DNA of 64,000 nucleotides, from contig DGUL01000006.1 in assembly GCA_002394665.1 (NCBI GenBank), forward strand, positions 13,895 through 77,894, read 5' to 3'. Of this stretch, positions 7,607 to 16,450 are shown one piece after another. A program made the translations under genes and the position numbers. The notes under the pieces are model-generated. The model had not been told where the DNA came from. It saw nothing but the letters and a program-made list of their open reading frames with translations, and did not search any database. Each line of letters begins with the position of its first letter. The first letter of the stretch is position 1. Source of the DNA: Rickettsiales bacterium UBA4311 (GTDB lineage Bacteria; Pseudomonadota; Alphaproteobacteria; Rickettsiales; Deianiraeaceae).

Positions 7607-8356
7607 TTACTTCAAAAGTAAGTCTCCAACAGAGAAAAAACCATTGCCATCCATTTGCACTAATTTCAAAGCACAATCAACAGCTCCGTTTGCAAAAAGT
7701 TTTCTATTATAAGCCGTGTGTTTAATTTCTATGCTCTCGTCATTGCCAAAAAATATAGTTTCGTGTTCTCCGAATACCGACCCACCTCTCACTGAAGAAA
7801 AACCAATTTGCCCTTTCTTTCTAACTTTATCCTTTGCTGTTTGTCTGTCAAAAACTGCAATATCATTCAGTTTCTTCAACCTTGCTTCCGCTATTGTTTC
7901 ACCAAGCATTAAAGCCGTTCCAGACGGAGCATCTTTCTTTTGATTATGATGCTTTTCAATTATTTCACAATCATAATCACTCATTTGTTTCGCAACCATT
8001 GCAAGAGCTTTACGAACCATTAAAACACCGATTGACATATTCGCTGACCAACAAATTCGATATTTTTCACCCATCCTTCTCATTCTTTGCATCAACTCGT
8101 CATCAATTCCGGTCGTTCCGCTAACAAGAGCAGTTCCAGTATCCTCAACGAAATCTAAACATTCACGAAGCCCGTCTGGTGAAGAGAAATCTATTACGAC
8201 ATTTGAATTTTCAAAAATACCAGTTTTATCACCCATTAAATCACCGCCTTTTATAAATGGTTCGATTCCTCGCTCAAAAAGCACATCACAAACCGCTTTA
8301 CCCATCCTGCCTTGATAGCCTATAACGCCTACCTTAATTTTACTGATATCTTGCAT
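7607..8356 (-). CDS. dapB: 4-hydroxy-tetrahydrodipicolinate reductase
   Basis: 249 residues, normal for DapB, which reduces dihydrodipicolinate with NAD(P)H in the lysine/diaminopimelate pathway. The nucleotide-binding GYQGRMGKAV is near the N-terminus, VVIDFSSPDG and SGTTGI follow, and the catalytic segment EKHHNQKKDAPSGTA is intact. The window also holds dapA at 27.2 kb, so meso-DAP for peptidoglycan and lysine is likely made. The gene starts 8 bases after the secretin gene's stop, so it is probably co-transcribed with the pilus genes. Confidence 0.95.
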   Translation of the reverse strand: MQDISKIKVGVIGYQGRMGKAVCDVLFERGIEPFIKGGDLMGDKTGIFENSNVVIDFSSPDGLRECLDFVEDTGTALVSGTTGIDDELMQRMRRMGEKYRICWSANMSIGVLMVRKALAMVAKQMSDYDCEIIEKHHNQKKDAPSGTALMLGETIAEARLKKLNDIAVFDRQTAKDKVRKKGQIGFSSVRGGSVFGEHETIFFGNDESIEIKHTAYNRKLFANGAVDCALKLVQMDGNGFFSVGDLLLK

Positions 8357-8364
8357 AAATTTAA

Positions 8365-10173
8365 CTAAACTTCATTCATTCTTGGATCGTCGGAAAAGGC
8401 ATCATAAACGCCTCTTTCGTACTCATTCATCTTTTTGCCATTATCAACAATTGTTGCCTTAACGAGTAATATAGTTTCTATTGCACTTGTAGTATCTTGC
8501 TTGTTCGCAAACAAGTTTCCAGCAAAAGGAATAGAACGCAAAACAGGAACACCACTTTCAGTTATAACAGAAGACCTTTCTGTGAACCCTCCAATAATGG
8601 CTGTTTGCCCATCCTTAAGTTTTAAAATAGTATCCAACTCGCGAACATTTGCCACAGGTATTGAATTTGACGCACTCAATTCCTCGTTTGCACCATTCCC
8701 TGTTTCATCAATTACCACACTAACGGAAGGATCTTTAACAGTTGAATCAAGTTTTGAAATAGTTGGTCTTATGTTCAACATAACCTCCCTTTTATCAATA
8801 TCTATTGACGGCAACACGGACATAATAATTCCTAATGGCATTGTTTGGGCCTCACTTTCAACATTTTTATACGCCGGCGTCGTATAACCGCTACTATTAT
8901 ATTGCGAAGGTGTATAAGTCATTTTTGATTTAAAATAAACATAATTCGTTGCCAACGTCATCATTGCTGGCTGGTTGTTTATGGCGTTTATTCGTGGATT
9001 TGACAATGTTCTTGTTGAGCCAAACTCTTCGAGCAAACTTGCGACGGCATCAATCCCTTTATTAACCGTGAAAGAGGTAAGCCCAGTTGTTGCAGAAGAA
9101 AAGCCATTTGGTGATGCCAAGGTTCCACCAAGCATACTTATCTTGTTCCAATTTATACCAGCTTTATAAGCCTTGCTCAATTTTATTTCCAAAAACCTCA
9201 TCTCTATCAAAACCTGTGCATTAACCTTTCTTTTTAACTCGTTTATATAGTTTTCTATCAGCAAATGCGATTTCGTGCTTGCTGTAATTGTTAAAATTCC
9301 TGCTCTTTTATTAACTCTTATTATATCATCGCTCAACTTTGTGCTCATAACATTTGTATTATTCTCGCTACGAACATCTGTCTTTTTACTTTTCTTGCCA
9401 CTATTGTATATTCCATCATTTATATCTTGTTGCATCTTGTTTTCTTCTTCTTCCGTTTTATTAGCTCTCTGTACTCTCTCGGCCGTTCGCGTATAAATCT
9501 TATTCGTATTTTCGGTTGTTTGAATAATCTGAGTTATATCCCTCACGATATCATCCCAAAATGTATCAGTTGAATTCGTTGTCACTGTTGAAGTTCCTCC
9601 GCCGGTCTTTGCTGAAGAAAGACCAGAAGTATTAACGGTTATAGATGAAGAAATGTCCCTTTTAACATCTAAAAAGTCCAATGTATAAATCTTTGTATAA
9701 GGAATGTCCCTTTCGAAAACCAACACACCATATCTTTGTCTGTGGCGAATGTCCGTAAGTCCGCAAATTCTTCTAAACACTTTATCGAGTGGAACATCTT
9801 TAAAGTTTAAATTTACACCACCAACAATTGTAGGGTCAATTTGTATGTTTGTCCCGGACATTCTTGCAAGTTCCATTAAAACATCAACAACAGGAGTTTC
9901 CTCTGTGACACTTATCGAGACCACTTTGTCGGAAATGGCTCTTGGCTCTTCCGGTGCATAAACACCATCACTCAACCTAATGCCTGTATCGGCTTTCTTT
10001 TTTATTTTTCTACCCTCTTTGTTTTGAAGTTTTTCAACCATTTCATATTCGTGCATTTGAATATGAGGATCATGATAAACAAACTCACTAGCATGATAGC
10101 ATCCCGAGGAAAATACGGCGAAAACAGCTATTACAAACCTCTTTAATAGCACGGACACAAACAACTTCTGCAT
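8365..10173 (-). CDS. Type IV pilus / type II secretion secretin (PilN/MshL-like)
   Basis: 602 residues. A lipoprotein-like signal (VFAVFSSGC) suggests outer-membrane targeting. Residues of the N-terminal third (PVVDVLMELARMSGTNIQID, VNLNFKDVPLDKVF) form the secretin/TonB short N-domain. The C-terminal third shows the secretin core: SNPRINAINNQPAMM, VNVRPTIS-like NIRPTISKLD, VANVRELDTILKLKDGQT, IGGFTER and the end GVPVLRSIPFAGNLF. It would form the outer-membrane pore of a type IVb-like pilus or secretion system. It begins immediately after the prepilin peptidase stop (TGAATG), so the two are coupled. No pilin or assembly ATPase is in the window. Confidence 0.88.
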   Translation of the reverse strand: MQKLFVSVLLKRFVIAVFAVFSSGCYHASEFVYHDPHIQMHEYEMVEKLQNKEGRKIKKKADTGIRLSDGVYAPEEPRAISDKVVSISVTEETPVVDVLMELARMSGTNIQIDPTIVGGVNLNFKDVPLDKVFRRICGLTDIRHRQRYGVLVFERDIPYTKIYTLDFLDVKRDISSSITVNTSGLSSAKTGGGTSTVTTNSTDTFWDDIVRDITQIIQTTENTNKIYTRTAERVQRANKTEEEENKMQQDINDGIYNSGKKSKKTDVRSENNTNVMSTKLSDDIIRVNKRAGILTITASTKSHLLIENYINELKRKVNAQVLIEMRFLEIKLSKAYKAGINWNKISMLGGTLASPNGFSSATTGLTSFTVNKGIDAVASLLEEFGSTRTLSNPRINAINNQPAMMTLATNYVYFKSKMTYTPSQYNSSGYTTPAYKNVESEAQTMPLGIIMSVLPSIDIDKREVMLNIRPTISKLDSTVKDPSVSVVIDETGNGANEELSASNSIPVANVRELDTILKLKDGQTAIIGGFTERSSVITESGVPVLRSIPFAGNLFANKQDTTSAIETILLVKATIVDNGKKMNEYERGVYDAFSDDPRMNEV

Positions 10174-10950
10174 TCAGATTTGATTTATAATATAAAAAGC
10201 AAGAAAAAAAGCAATAGTTATTGATGGAATGAAAGGAAACGATTTTTCGTAATTTAAACCATTGGTTGTTTTTTCTAATGAAAACTTTTCATGTACGTTT
10301 TTTAAAACATAAAACAAAATACCACAAAAACCGCACAAACCAATAAAAACAACAAAGCCTTCAAAATTGAATAAAACTGACAGAATAGCAAAAAGTTTTA
10401 CATCACCAAAACCAAGACAATCTTTTTTTAAAACTAATTTCATTATAAAACTCAAAAGCAAAAAAAAACAAATCGTAAAAACCATCATCATGAAAATATG
10501 CCAGAAATCATAGCCCAAAAAAAACGACACAATAACACAGGTACCGAGTTCAATTAAATGTAAAACATCCGAAGACATCATAACACGATAATCAATAATT
10601 GATTGAGTAATTAAGCACCAACATAAAACACACATTGAAATACTTAAAACATTAAAACCATTGAAAAAATAAACAGAATAAGCAAAACTGAATAATGTGA
10701 AAAGTTCGGCTAAAAAATGCCAAAATGGAATGCTCTTTCTACAAAATCTGCATTTGCCTCGCAATAACAAAAAAGAAAAAATTGGAATTAAATCATAAAA
10801 TTTTATTTGTTGCCCGCAATTGCAACAAACACTTCTTGAACCTGTAAGCTTTTGTTTTTCATTAAAAAGACGATAGCCGACAAAAGTTGAAAAACTGCCA
10901 AAAATAGCACCAAAAAAACCAGCAAGTAAAACATTGAAGCAAACACTCAC
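10174..10950 (-). CDS. pilD: Prepilin peptidase / N-methyltransferase
   Basis: 258 residues, a polytopic membrane aspartyl protease that cleaves and methylates type IV prepilins. The N-terminal domain has GSFSTFVGYRL and two cysteine pairs (CCNCGQQ and CRFCRKS), as in methylating bifunctional enzymes. The catalytic aspartates are in QSIIDYRVMMSSD and LGFGDVKLFA, both present. Its stop overlaps the region directly before the secretin ATG. It starts about 50 bases from the divergent miaA. Confidence 0.93.
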   Translation of the reverse strand: MSVCFNVLLAGFFGAIFGSFSTFVGYRLFNEKQKLTGSRSVCCNCGQQIKFYDLIPIFSFLLLRGKCRFCRKSIPFWHFLAELFTLFSFAYSVYFFNGFNVLSISMCVLCWCLITQSIIDYRVMMSSDVLHLIELGTCVIVSFFLGYDFWHIFMMMVFTICFFLLLSFIMKLVLKKDCLGFGDVKLFAILSVLFNFEGFVVFIGLCGFCGILFYVLKNVHEKFSLEKTTNGLNYEKSFPFIPSITIAFFLAFYIINQI

Positions 10951-11000
10951 GATAATATTGAAAGTTATAAAAATTATTTTTCAACTGCTCGTAAAGTTCT

Positions 11001-11933
11001 CTGCAACAACGTCAAAAACAAACTGCAATAATTATAACCGGGGCAACTGGTAGCGGAAAAAGTAAGTTGGCTTTACAAATTGCGGAAAAAATTGATGGAA
11101 TAATCATAAATGCCGATGCGATGCAAATATACAAACAAACACCAATTTTATCAGCACAGCCAAATGAAGAAGATACGCGAAAAATACAACATTTACTTTA
11201 TGGTTTTGCAGATATTTTTGACATAAATTTAAATTATTCAGTCGGCAAATATTTAGATGATTTACAGAATGCTATAAATTCCTGCAATGAGAAAGTTCCA
11301 ATCATAGTTGGCGGGTCAATGATGTATATTGAGGCAATTTTAAATGGTATAGATGAGATACCTCAGATTGATGCGAAGATAAAAAAAAGTATATTTGGAG
11401 AATGCAAAAACAAAACAACAGCCCAACTTTTTAAAATGCTTGAAAACATTGATGAAGAATACGCAAAAATAGTAGATAAAAACAACCCTCAAAGACTTAT
11501 TAGAGGAATTGAAGTTAAAAAAGCAACTGGTAAAAGTATTGTAGAATTTTGGCAAAAAAGTAAAAAAAAAACCATTCTGAAAAACTATGAAATAAAAAAA
11601 TTGCTCGTTGACTTGAACAGAGAAAAGCTTTATAAAAGAATAAACAATCGTTTTGATGAGATGGTTTTATTATCCGCCATTGATGAAGCAAAAGCAATTT
11701 TTGATGAGTGTAAAAAAAGAAACGTTGATACAAAAACAATAAAAAAAGTTATAGGTTTGCACGAGTTTTTTGATTACTTTAATGGTGCAATTTCACTGGA
11801 AACAGCCATTGAAAAAGCAAAACAAGCAACAAGAAATTACGCAAAACGACAACTTACTTGGTTCAGAAATAGATTTCAAGATTTCACCAAAATAACAAAT
11901 AAATACGAGGATATTGAGAAAATATTGAAATAA
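11001..11933 (+). CDS. miaA: tRNA dimethylallyltransferase
   Basis: MiaA adds a dimethylallyl group to A37 of tRNAs reading UNN codons. The P-loop TGATGSGKSKLAL is encoded at 11037-11075, followed by INADAMQIY, VGGSMMYIEAILNG and the C-terminal RNYAKRQLTWFRNR. The first ordinary start, TTG 11067, lies inside the P-loop, so the true start must be upstream. After the in-frame TAA at 10992-10994 the only candidates are CTG 11001 or ATA/ATT at 11028-11034. I chose CTG 11001, giving MQQRQKQTAIIITG. A sequencing indel is the alternative. The gene ends 4 bases from the convergent ctpA. Confidence 0.88.
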   Translation: MQQRQKQTAIIITGATGSGKSKLALQIAEKIDGIIINADAMQIYKQTPILSAQPNEEDTRKIQHLLYGFADIFDINLNYSVGKYLDDLQNAINSCNEKVPIIVGGSMMYIEAILNGIDEIPQIDAKIKKSIFGECKNKTTAQLFKMLENIDEEYAKIVDKNNPQRLIRGIEVKKATGKSIVEFWQKSKKKTILKNYEIKKLLVDLNREKLYKRINNRFDEMVLLSAIDEAKAIFDECKKRNVDTKTIKKVIGLHEFFDYFNGAISLETAIEKAKQATRNYAKRQLTWFRNRFQDFTKITNKYEDIEKILK

Positions 11934-11937
11934 TAAC

Positions 11938-13089
11938 CTAATTTTTCTTATTCAAGAAAGTCAAACCTGCTTGCAAAATAGCATCAAATTTTTTCGTTCT
12001 CCTTTCATTAACTTTAATATCCGGCTCAATACCAACACCATTTATTTGCTTATCCTTTGGAGTGTGATATTGTCCAGTTGTTAATTTCACGGCACCTGCT
12101 GATTTTTTTAATTGAAATACTTCCTGAACCAACGCCTTGCCAAACGTCCTTTCCCCTATTAATGTAGCAATTCCATAGTCCTGCAAACAACCTGCCAATA
12201 CCTCACTTGCCGAAGCCGATCCTTTATTTATTAAAATCGCAACTTTAACATCATCCAATACATTTGACTTATTTCGTGCGATATAATCAAAAGTTTTGAC
12301 ATTATTTCTACCTCTGACAGAGGTAATAAGTTGCCCATCGGAAAGAAATAAATTAGCAATGTCAACAGCACTTTCCAAAAGCCCACCCGGATTGTTTCGT
12401 AAATCTAAAATCAAACCAGTAATTTCATATTGTTTCCTTATTTCATTTATTTGATTTACAAAATTATTATACGTCTGTTGATTAAATAGTTTTATCTCCA
12501 CAATTGCAATTTTATCCCTATAAATCTTACTAATAACACTTGGAATTTTTACCTCATTTCTACGGATAAATCTTGAAAAAGTCTCGCCAGTCTGCAAACG
12601 ATATAGTGTTAACTTGACTTGTGTCCCTCTTTCTCCTTTTATCATTTTTGCAACCGCGGTTTGCCTCTTGCCATTTACTGCAATATCATTTATATGCGTT
12701 ATAACATCACCGATTAAAAGCCCTGCTTCTTTTGCCGGCGAATTATCAAAAACATTTGTTATAACTGGACAATCGCTATTGACATCGCCGACCATTTCAA
12801 TACCTATACCATAAAACTTGCCGTCTGTATTATTTTGAAAACTTTTATAATCCTCCTCGTCAAAATAAGAAGAATAAGGATCTAAACTCCTCAACATTCC
12901 ATCAACCGCACCGCTGGAAAGATGTACTTCGTCAACATTATCAACAATATATTTCTCTTTTATGATTTCTCCAACTTCTTCAACAAGCGGTTGCATTGTA
13001 TTTGAAAGACTATCGGCAAAAGAAAAAGAGCCTGAAAGAGCTAAATGAAAAAACGTAAAACAAAGTGTTAGAAAGCCTCTTTTTCGCAA
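11938..13089 (-). CDS. ctpA: C-terminal processing peptidase (S41, CtpA/Prc)
   Basis: 383 residues with a signal peptide (LTLCFTFFHLALSGSFSFA). A tail-specific protease of the periplasm: N-terminal helical part, PDZ domain around YGIGIEM through GLLIGDVITHIND, then the S41 catalytic domain. Catalytic serine and lysine are visible in INKGSASASEVLAG and ERTFGKALVQ. LDLRNNPGGLLESAVD is the family signature. It is convergent with miaA, with 4 bases between the stops. Confidence 0.93.
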   Translation of the reverse strand: MRKRGFLTLCFTFFHLALSGSFSFADSLSNTMQPLVEEVGEIIKEKYIVDNVDEVHLSSGAVDGMLRSLDPYSSYFDEEDYKSFQNNTDGKFYGIGIEMVGDVNSDCPVITNVFDNSPAKEAGLLIGDVITHINDIAVNGKRQTAVAKMIKGERGTQVKLTLYRLQTGETFSRFIRRNEVKIPSVISKIYRDKIAIVEIKLFNQQTYNNFVNQINEIRKQYEITGLILDLRNNPGGLLESAVDIANLFLSDGQLITSVRGRNNVKTFDYIARNKSNVLDDVKVAILINKGSASASEVLAGCLQDYGIATLIGERTFGKALVQEVFQLKKSAGAVKLTTGQYHTPKDKQINGVGIEPDIKVNERRTKKFDAILQAGLTFLNKKN

Positions 13090-13136
13090 AAAAAACCAGC
13101 TCCTTCAAATATTGTAAGTATAAAAATCAATTTAAA

Positions 13137-13505
13137 TTATCTATAAATTTCATCAAGATGATCTTTTTTAATTATTTCGTTTGCCACCTTTTGCACTTTT
13201 GCATAACTAATTCCAGCACAATCACAAATTACTTTTACTTCCTCTTGATTTTCTTTTTTTGAAAACCAATCATATGCTTCTTTTTTTATTGGTTGAAATC
13301 TCTTTTTTTTTGTTTTAGTTTTCAAATCAATCAATGCTTGCAACAAAACTGCTCGCCACAGATTGATTTCACCAATCGCATCATCGCATTCTCTTTTGTA
13401 ATAATCAATGTAATCACCATAATAAGATGAATTTACTGCATCCGTTTTTATAAAATTTGTATTCTGTTTTTTAAGGAGGTTATTTTTGAAATTAAACATA
13501 ATCAA
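13137..13505 (-). CDS. Small phage/GTA-associated protein, possible regulator
   Basis: 122 residues. The pattern LWRAVLLQALIDLK, EAYDWFSKK, VICDCAGISYAKVQ resembles small proteins next to phage or gene-transfer-agent genes in alphaproteobacteria, which share a W-F and C-x-x-A-G core. I cannot name a function; the helix arrangement could bind DNA. It is transcribed away from the head-tail block, and a strong inverted repeat (13567-13602) sits in the shared upstream region. That suggests, but does not prove, a regulator-operator arrangement. Confidence 0.6.
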   Translation of the reverse strand: MIMFNFKNNLLKKQNTNFIKTDAVNSSYYGDYIDYYKRECDDAIGEINLWRAVLLQALIDLKTKTKKKRFQPIKKEAYDWFSKKENQEEVKVICDCAGISYAKVQKVANEIIKKDHLDEIYR

Positions 13506-13566
13506 AAGCCGTCAATACTCATAAAAAATAAAAGAGCAATTTTAATACTCGGAAGACAAAAAAAAA

Positions 13567-13602
13567 AGTTTTGCAAATCCTGCAATATTTTTTTGCAAAA
13601 CT
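13567..13602. promoter_or_regulatory. Inverted repeat in the divergent gap before the GTA-like genes
   Basis: A perfect 11-bp inverted repeat (AGTTTTGCAAA at 13567-13577, TTTGCAAAACT at 13592-13602) has a 14-base spacer that contains a further TGCAA. It lies between the small minus-strand gene and the connector gene. It could be an operator or an RNA hairpin in a leader. Confidence 0.45.
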
Positions 13603-13663
13603 CCAAAAACCACACAATGACTTCCGTGATAAAAATAATATACCACACAAAAACAAAAAAAAT

Positions 13664-14185
13664 ATGATTGATGATTTTAGTAAAAAAAATATTTCCATTG
13701 TTGAGTTTGAACCTACGGATTTATTAAAGCTGAATTATGTAAAAAACTATTTAAGAATAGACCACGACCTTGATGATGAGTTTTTAAAAAATGCAATCAA
13801 TGTTGCTTGTGAATATGCAGAAAAATCTACTGATAAAATCTTCGGCAAAAAAACATTAAAATTATCATTTTTTTCACAAAAAAATATTGATAAAGTGGAA
13901 GAAAAAAATGGCTTTAAAAATATAAAAAAAATAGTCATCAATAACGAAGAGATAGCAGACAACAATTTTTATTTAAATAATGGTATTTTGTTTTTTAAAA
14001 ACAGCTTTTCCGGCGATATTTCAATAACATTTGAAGCAGGAATTGAAGCCGATGAAGTAAACGCAAACATCAAACAAGCGATGCTTTATCATATTGCAAC
14101 AATCTATCAAAATAAGGACGGAAATTTTTCAGTCCCACAAGCTTCGCAAGAGATATATGCAAAATATAGAAGAATAAAATTGTAG
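13664..14185 (+). CDS. Phage/GTA head-tail connector protein (gp6-like)
   Basis: 173 residues from ATG 13664. The first half has the gp6/phiE125 gp8 family pattern: EPTDLLKLNYVKNYLRID, DDEFLKNAINVACEYAEKST and FGKKTL. It ends with IKQAMLYHIATIYQNKDG and IYAKYRRIKL, matching the family's conserved tail. Such proteins form the ring between portal and tail. An upstream in-frame start at 13571 would add 31 Lys/Asn-rich residues not typical of the family. It is first of three genes in the same order as orfg6-7-8 of alphaproteobacterial GTAs. Confidence 0.8.
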   Translation: MIDDFSKKNISIVEFEPTDLLKLNYVKNYLRIDHDLDDEFLKNAINVACEYAEKSTDKIFGKKTLKLSFFSQKNIDKVEEKNGFKNIKKIVINNEEIADNNFYLNNGILFFKNSFSGDISITFEAGIEADEVNANIKQAMLYHIATIYQNKDGNFSVPQASQEIYAKYRRIKL

Positions 14186-14211
14186 TTGTATAGGTTTCGA
14201 TGTAGTTTTAT

Positions 14212-14535
14212 ATGACAAATAATAATTTTAATTTTAATCACAGAATTACTTTATTAAAAGAAAATCAAAGCAAAAACGAATTTGGTGGAATTGCAAACGA
14301 ATTTGAAAAAATTGCAGAAATTTGGGGAAAAATCATACCTTTAAATAGCGTGTTAGATTTTTCTAAAATGAAAGAAGAAACTAAAAACACGCACATAGTT
14401 GAGGTTAGATTTTCACAAAATTATAAGGAATGTAAAAAAATAACTTTCGGCGACAGAGAATTTTTAATTACGGGGTTTTATAGCCCAAACGAAGCCAATC
14501 AAGTACTTGTTTTTAATGTTAAAGAAATTTTATAA
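14212..14535 (+). CDS. Phage/GTA head-tail adaptor protein
   Basis: 107 residues, the usual size for SPP1 gp16/HK97 gp7-type head-tail joining proteins. Typical features are the opening HRITLLKENQ, the tryptophan context KIAEIWGKIIPL and the closing ITFGDREFLITGFY followed by a short strand. It caps the connector so that the tail can attach. It lies 26 bases after the connector gene and one base before the next ORF. Confidence 0.75.
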   Translation: MTNNNFNFNHRITLLKENQSKNEFGGIANEFEKIAEIWGKIIPLNSVLDFSKMKEETKNTHIVEVRFSQNYKECKKITFGDREFLITGFYSPNEANQVLVFNVKEIL

Positions 14536-14536
14536 T

Positions 14537-14950
14537 ATGACTACTTGTAAAACTTTAAAACTTCAACAACTTATAATTGAAAGCATTGAAGAGATAGATT
14601 TTTTAAAAACGAACGGCATAAATGCCTTTTCCTCAATTCCTGCCAAAAGAAAAATGCCATATATTAAAATCGCCGGAATATCATTAAATAAAAATCAAAA
14701 TTCCTGCAATATTAAGACATTTACAATTGATTTGTTCATTGCTACAAACTGGAAAGATAATCAAGAAATTATAAAAATAATGAACGAAATTGACGAAAAT
14801 ATTGCAACAAAAATTGAACAAACAAAACAAAACGAGAGTTACAAAAATATCAATATTTATAATGCCTATAATAACAATTACGAAATAAAAGAGGACTTAT
14901 TAAATGGCATCTGGTGCGGACATTTTTACCTTGATGTTGATTTGATTTAG
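14537..14950 (+). CDS. DUF3168-like phage/GTA tail completion protein
   Basis: 137 residues from ATG 14537, one base after the adaptor stop. The pattern is an N-terminal helix (LQQLIIESI), FSSIPAKRKMPYIKIAG, a central strand TFTIDLFIATN and a C-terminal WCGHFYLDVDLI. It fits the DUF3168 family that follows the adaptor in GTAs (orfg8) and is placed at the tail top. Assignment rests on position and pattern, as sequence identity to the family is low. An alternative start at 14507 overlaps the preceding gene. Confidence 0.65.
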   Translation: MTTCKTLKLQQLIIESIEEIDFLKTNGINAFSSIPAKRKMPYIKIAGISLNKNQNSCNIKTFTIDLFIATNWKDNQEIIKIMNEIDENIATKIEQTKQNESYKNINIYNAYNNNYEIKEDLLNGIWCGHFYLDVDLI

Positions 14951-15003
14951 TACCTGATTTTATTGAAAATAAATAAAAAAAAAGTAAAATTCTTTGCCAT
15001 TTC

Positions 15004-16401
15004 GTGATAAGTCTTGAAGACGATAACAAAGCAAAAAAAGAAAAAAAAAACAAAACAAAAGAAAAAGACATTGAAGACGAAGAAAACGAAACAACGATGG
15101 AAGAAGATTTTGAAGCGGAAGCTGAAAAAGAAATTGAAGACGAAGAAAAAAAACAAGAAAAAGAACGCAAGAACCTCGGCATAAAAACACTTGGGAAAGA
15201 CGCTTATGACGATTTAAAAGAAGAGTTGAAAGAAAAAAAAACAGAAAAAATAGACGATTTGAATAAAGAAATAAAAAAAACTAATGAAGAAAGCCAAAAT
15301 GTCACAGACGAATACAATAAAAAAAACGAAACAATTGAAGGAGAAAAGAAAAACTCTGAAGTAAGTAGATCTGAAAAATTTTTTAGAGAATTAGAGCAAC
15401 TTTCGGTTCAAAAAAAACTAACAGACGAACAAGTTCTCCTGCAAACAATGCAAGCCAACCTGCAAACAATGATGGACACAGAAAATGACAAATTTACCAG
15501 AATGAACGATGAAATGAACGATTTTGCACGTCTGGAGGAAAATGCAAAAGAAAGAGGTCAAGGTGCAATAAATCCATTTGTAGATGCGAAATATTTAAAA
15601 CGAATGATGATAGCCGCGGAAAGATATATGCATAAAACAAGAGAAAGAGAAGAAAATTTAATGAAACAACTAAACGATGTATTAGAGAAAGAGAACAATG
15701 AATTCAAAGATAAAATGGAAAGAATGGCCAAAGAAGACAAAAAAAGAAAAGAAAAAGGAGACGAGAAAATTGAAAAGCTATATAAAGAACGTGAGAAATT
15801 AGAGGGGCAAATAAATGAAATCCATAAACAATTTCAAGATTTCGAAAGAAAGGCAAACTCTATCAAAGCTAACTACAAAAAAGCATTACAAGATTTAAAA
15901 GAAAATGGCAATGAAGATGTAATTGAAGACTACGAACATAATTTACAAATGGATGATGAAAAAATTAAAAGTGGAAATTATCAAATGCAAGATTTAGGTG
16001 AAAATAACGAAACAAAGCAAAAAAAGACAAAAAAAGAAAATAAAAAAGATGAAATTCAAAACGAAAAAAAACCAAATACAAAAAAACTGATGAAAAAGAA
16101 AAAGCAGGAAATACAAGATAAAGCAAATGACAGCAAGAAAGACAAAGAATATATCAAGAATAAAATAAACACACTTGAAAAAAACGCGGACGAAGCACTA
16201 CAAAAAGGCGATAAAGAAACTTACAATAAAATAAAAAACACAGAAATACCAAAATTAAAGAAACAATCAGAACAGCTTGAAGAAAATGAAAAAACAAACA
16301 AACAAAAATTAAATATCACGGAAATAGGCGAAGACGACGGGCAACACAAAACTATAAACAATGCTTCAATACAAAATCATTCATCGGAATTGGAAATTTA
16401 A
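15004..16401 (+). CDS. Large K/E-rich coiled-coil protein following the GTA-like genes
   Basis: 465 residues from a GTG start at 15004, almost entirely charged helix: heptad-like stretches such as KLYKEREKLEGQINEIHKQF and long E/K blocks, with a slightly less charged middle (EQLSVQKKLTDEQVLLQTMQ, FVDAKYLKRMMIAAERY). No signal peptide or membrane segment is seen. In GTA clusters the major tail protein should follow DUF3168, but nothing here resembles it. It could be a structural replacement, a scaffold or tape-measure-like protein, or an unrelated gene. The start is uncertain because the N-terminus is low in complexity. Confidence 0.6.
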   Translation: MISLEDDNKAKKEKKNKTKEKDIEDEENETTMEEDFEAEAEKEIEDEEKKQEKERKNLGIKTLGKDAYDDLKEELKEKKTEKIDDLNKEIKKTNEESQNVTDEYNKKNETIEGEKKNSEVSRSEKFFRELEQLSVQKKLTDEQVLLQTMQANLQTMMDTENDKFTRMNDEMNDFARLEENAKERGQGAINPFVDAKYLKRMMIAAERYMHKTREREENLMKQLNDVLEKENNEFKDKMERMAKEDKKRKEKGDEKIEKLYKEREKLEGQINEIHKQFQDFERKANSIKANYKKALQDLKENGNEDVIEDYEHNLQMDDEKIKSGNYQMQDLGENNETKQKKTKKENKKDEIQNEKKPNTKKLMKKKKQEIQDKANDSKKDKEYIKNKINTLEKNADEALQKGDKETYNKIKNTEIPKLKKQSEQLEENEKTNKQKLNITEIGEDDGQHKTINNASIQNHSSELEI

Positions 16402-16423
16402 TTTAATCAACAGGAGAACGAAT

Positions 16424-16450
16424 ATGCAATTAAAAACATTCAAACATTGA
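16424..16450 (+). other. Eight-codon mini-ORF with a strong Shine-Dalgarno sequence
   Basis: AGGAGA at 16412-16417 lies seven bases before ATG 16424, and the frame (MQLKTFKH) stops at TGA 16448-16450. Strong ribosome sites are rare in this window. It may be the remnant of a truncated gene that once followed the coiled-coil gene, or a leader peptide. It overlaps the 3' end of the convergent ychF. Confidence 0.3.

Noticed and set aside
13137..14950. Active prophage
   Set aside because: No integrase, portal, capsid, terminase, tail or lysis genes are near. The xerD at 19.2 kb is a chromosomal recombinase.
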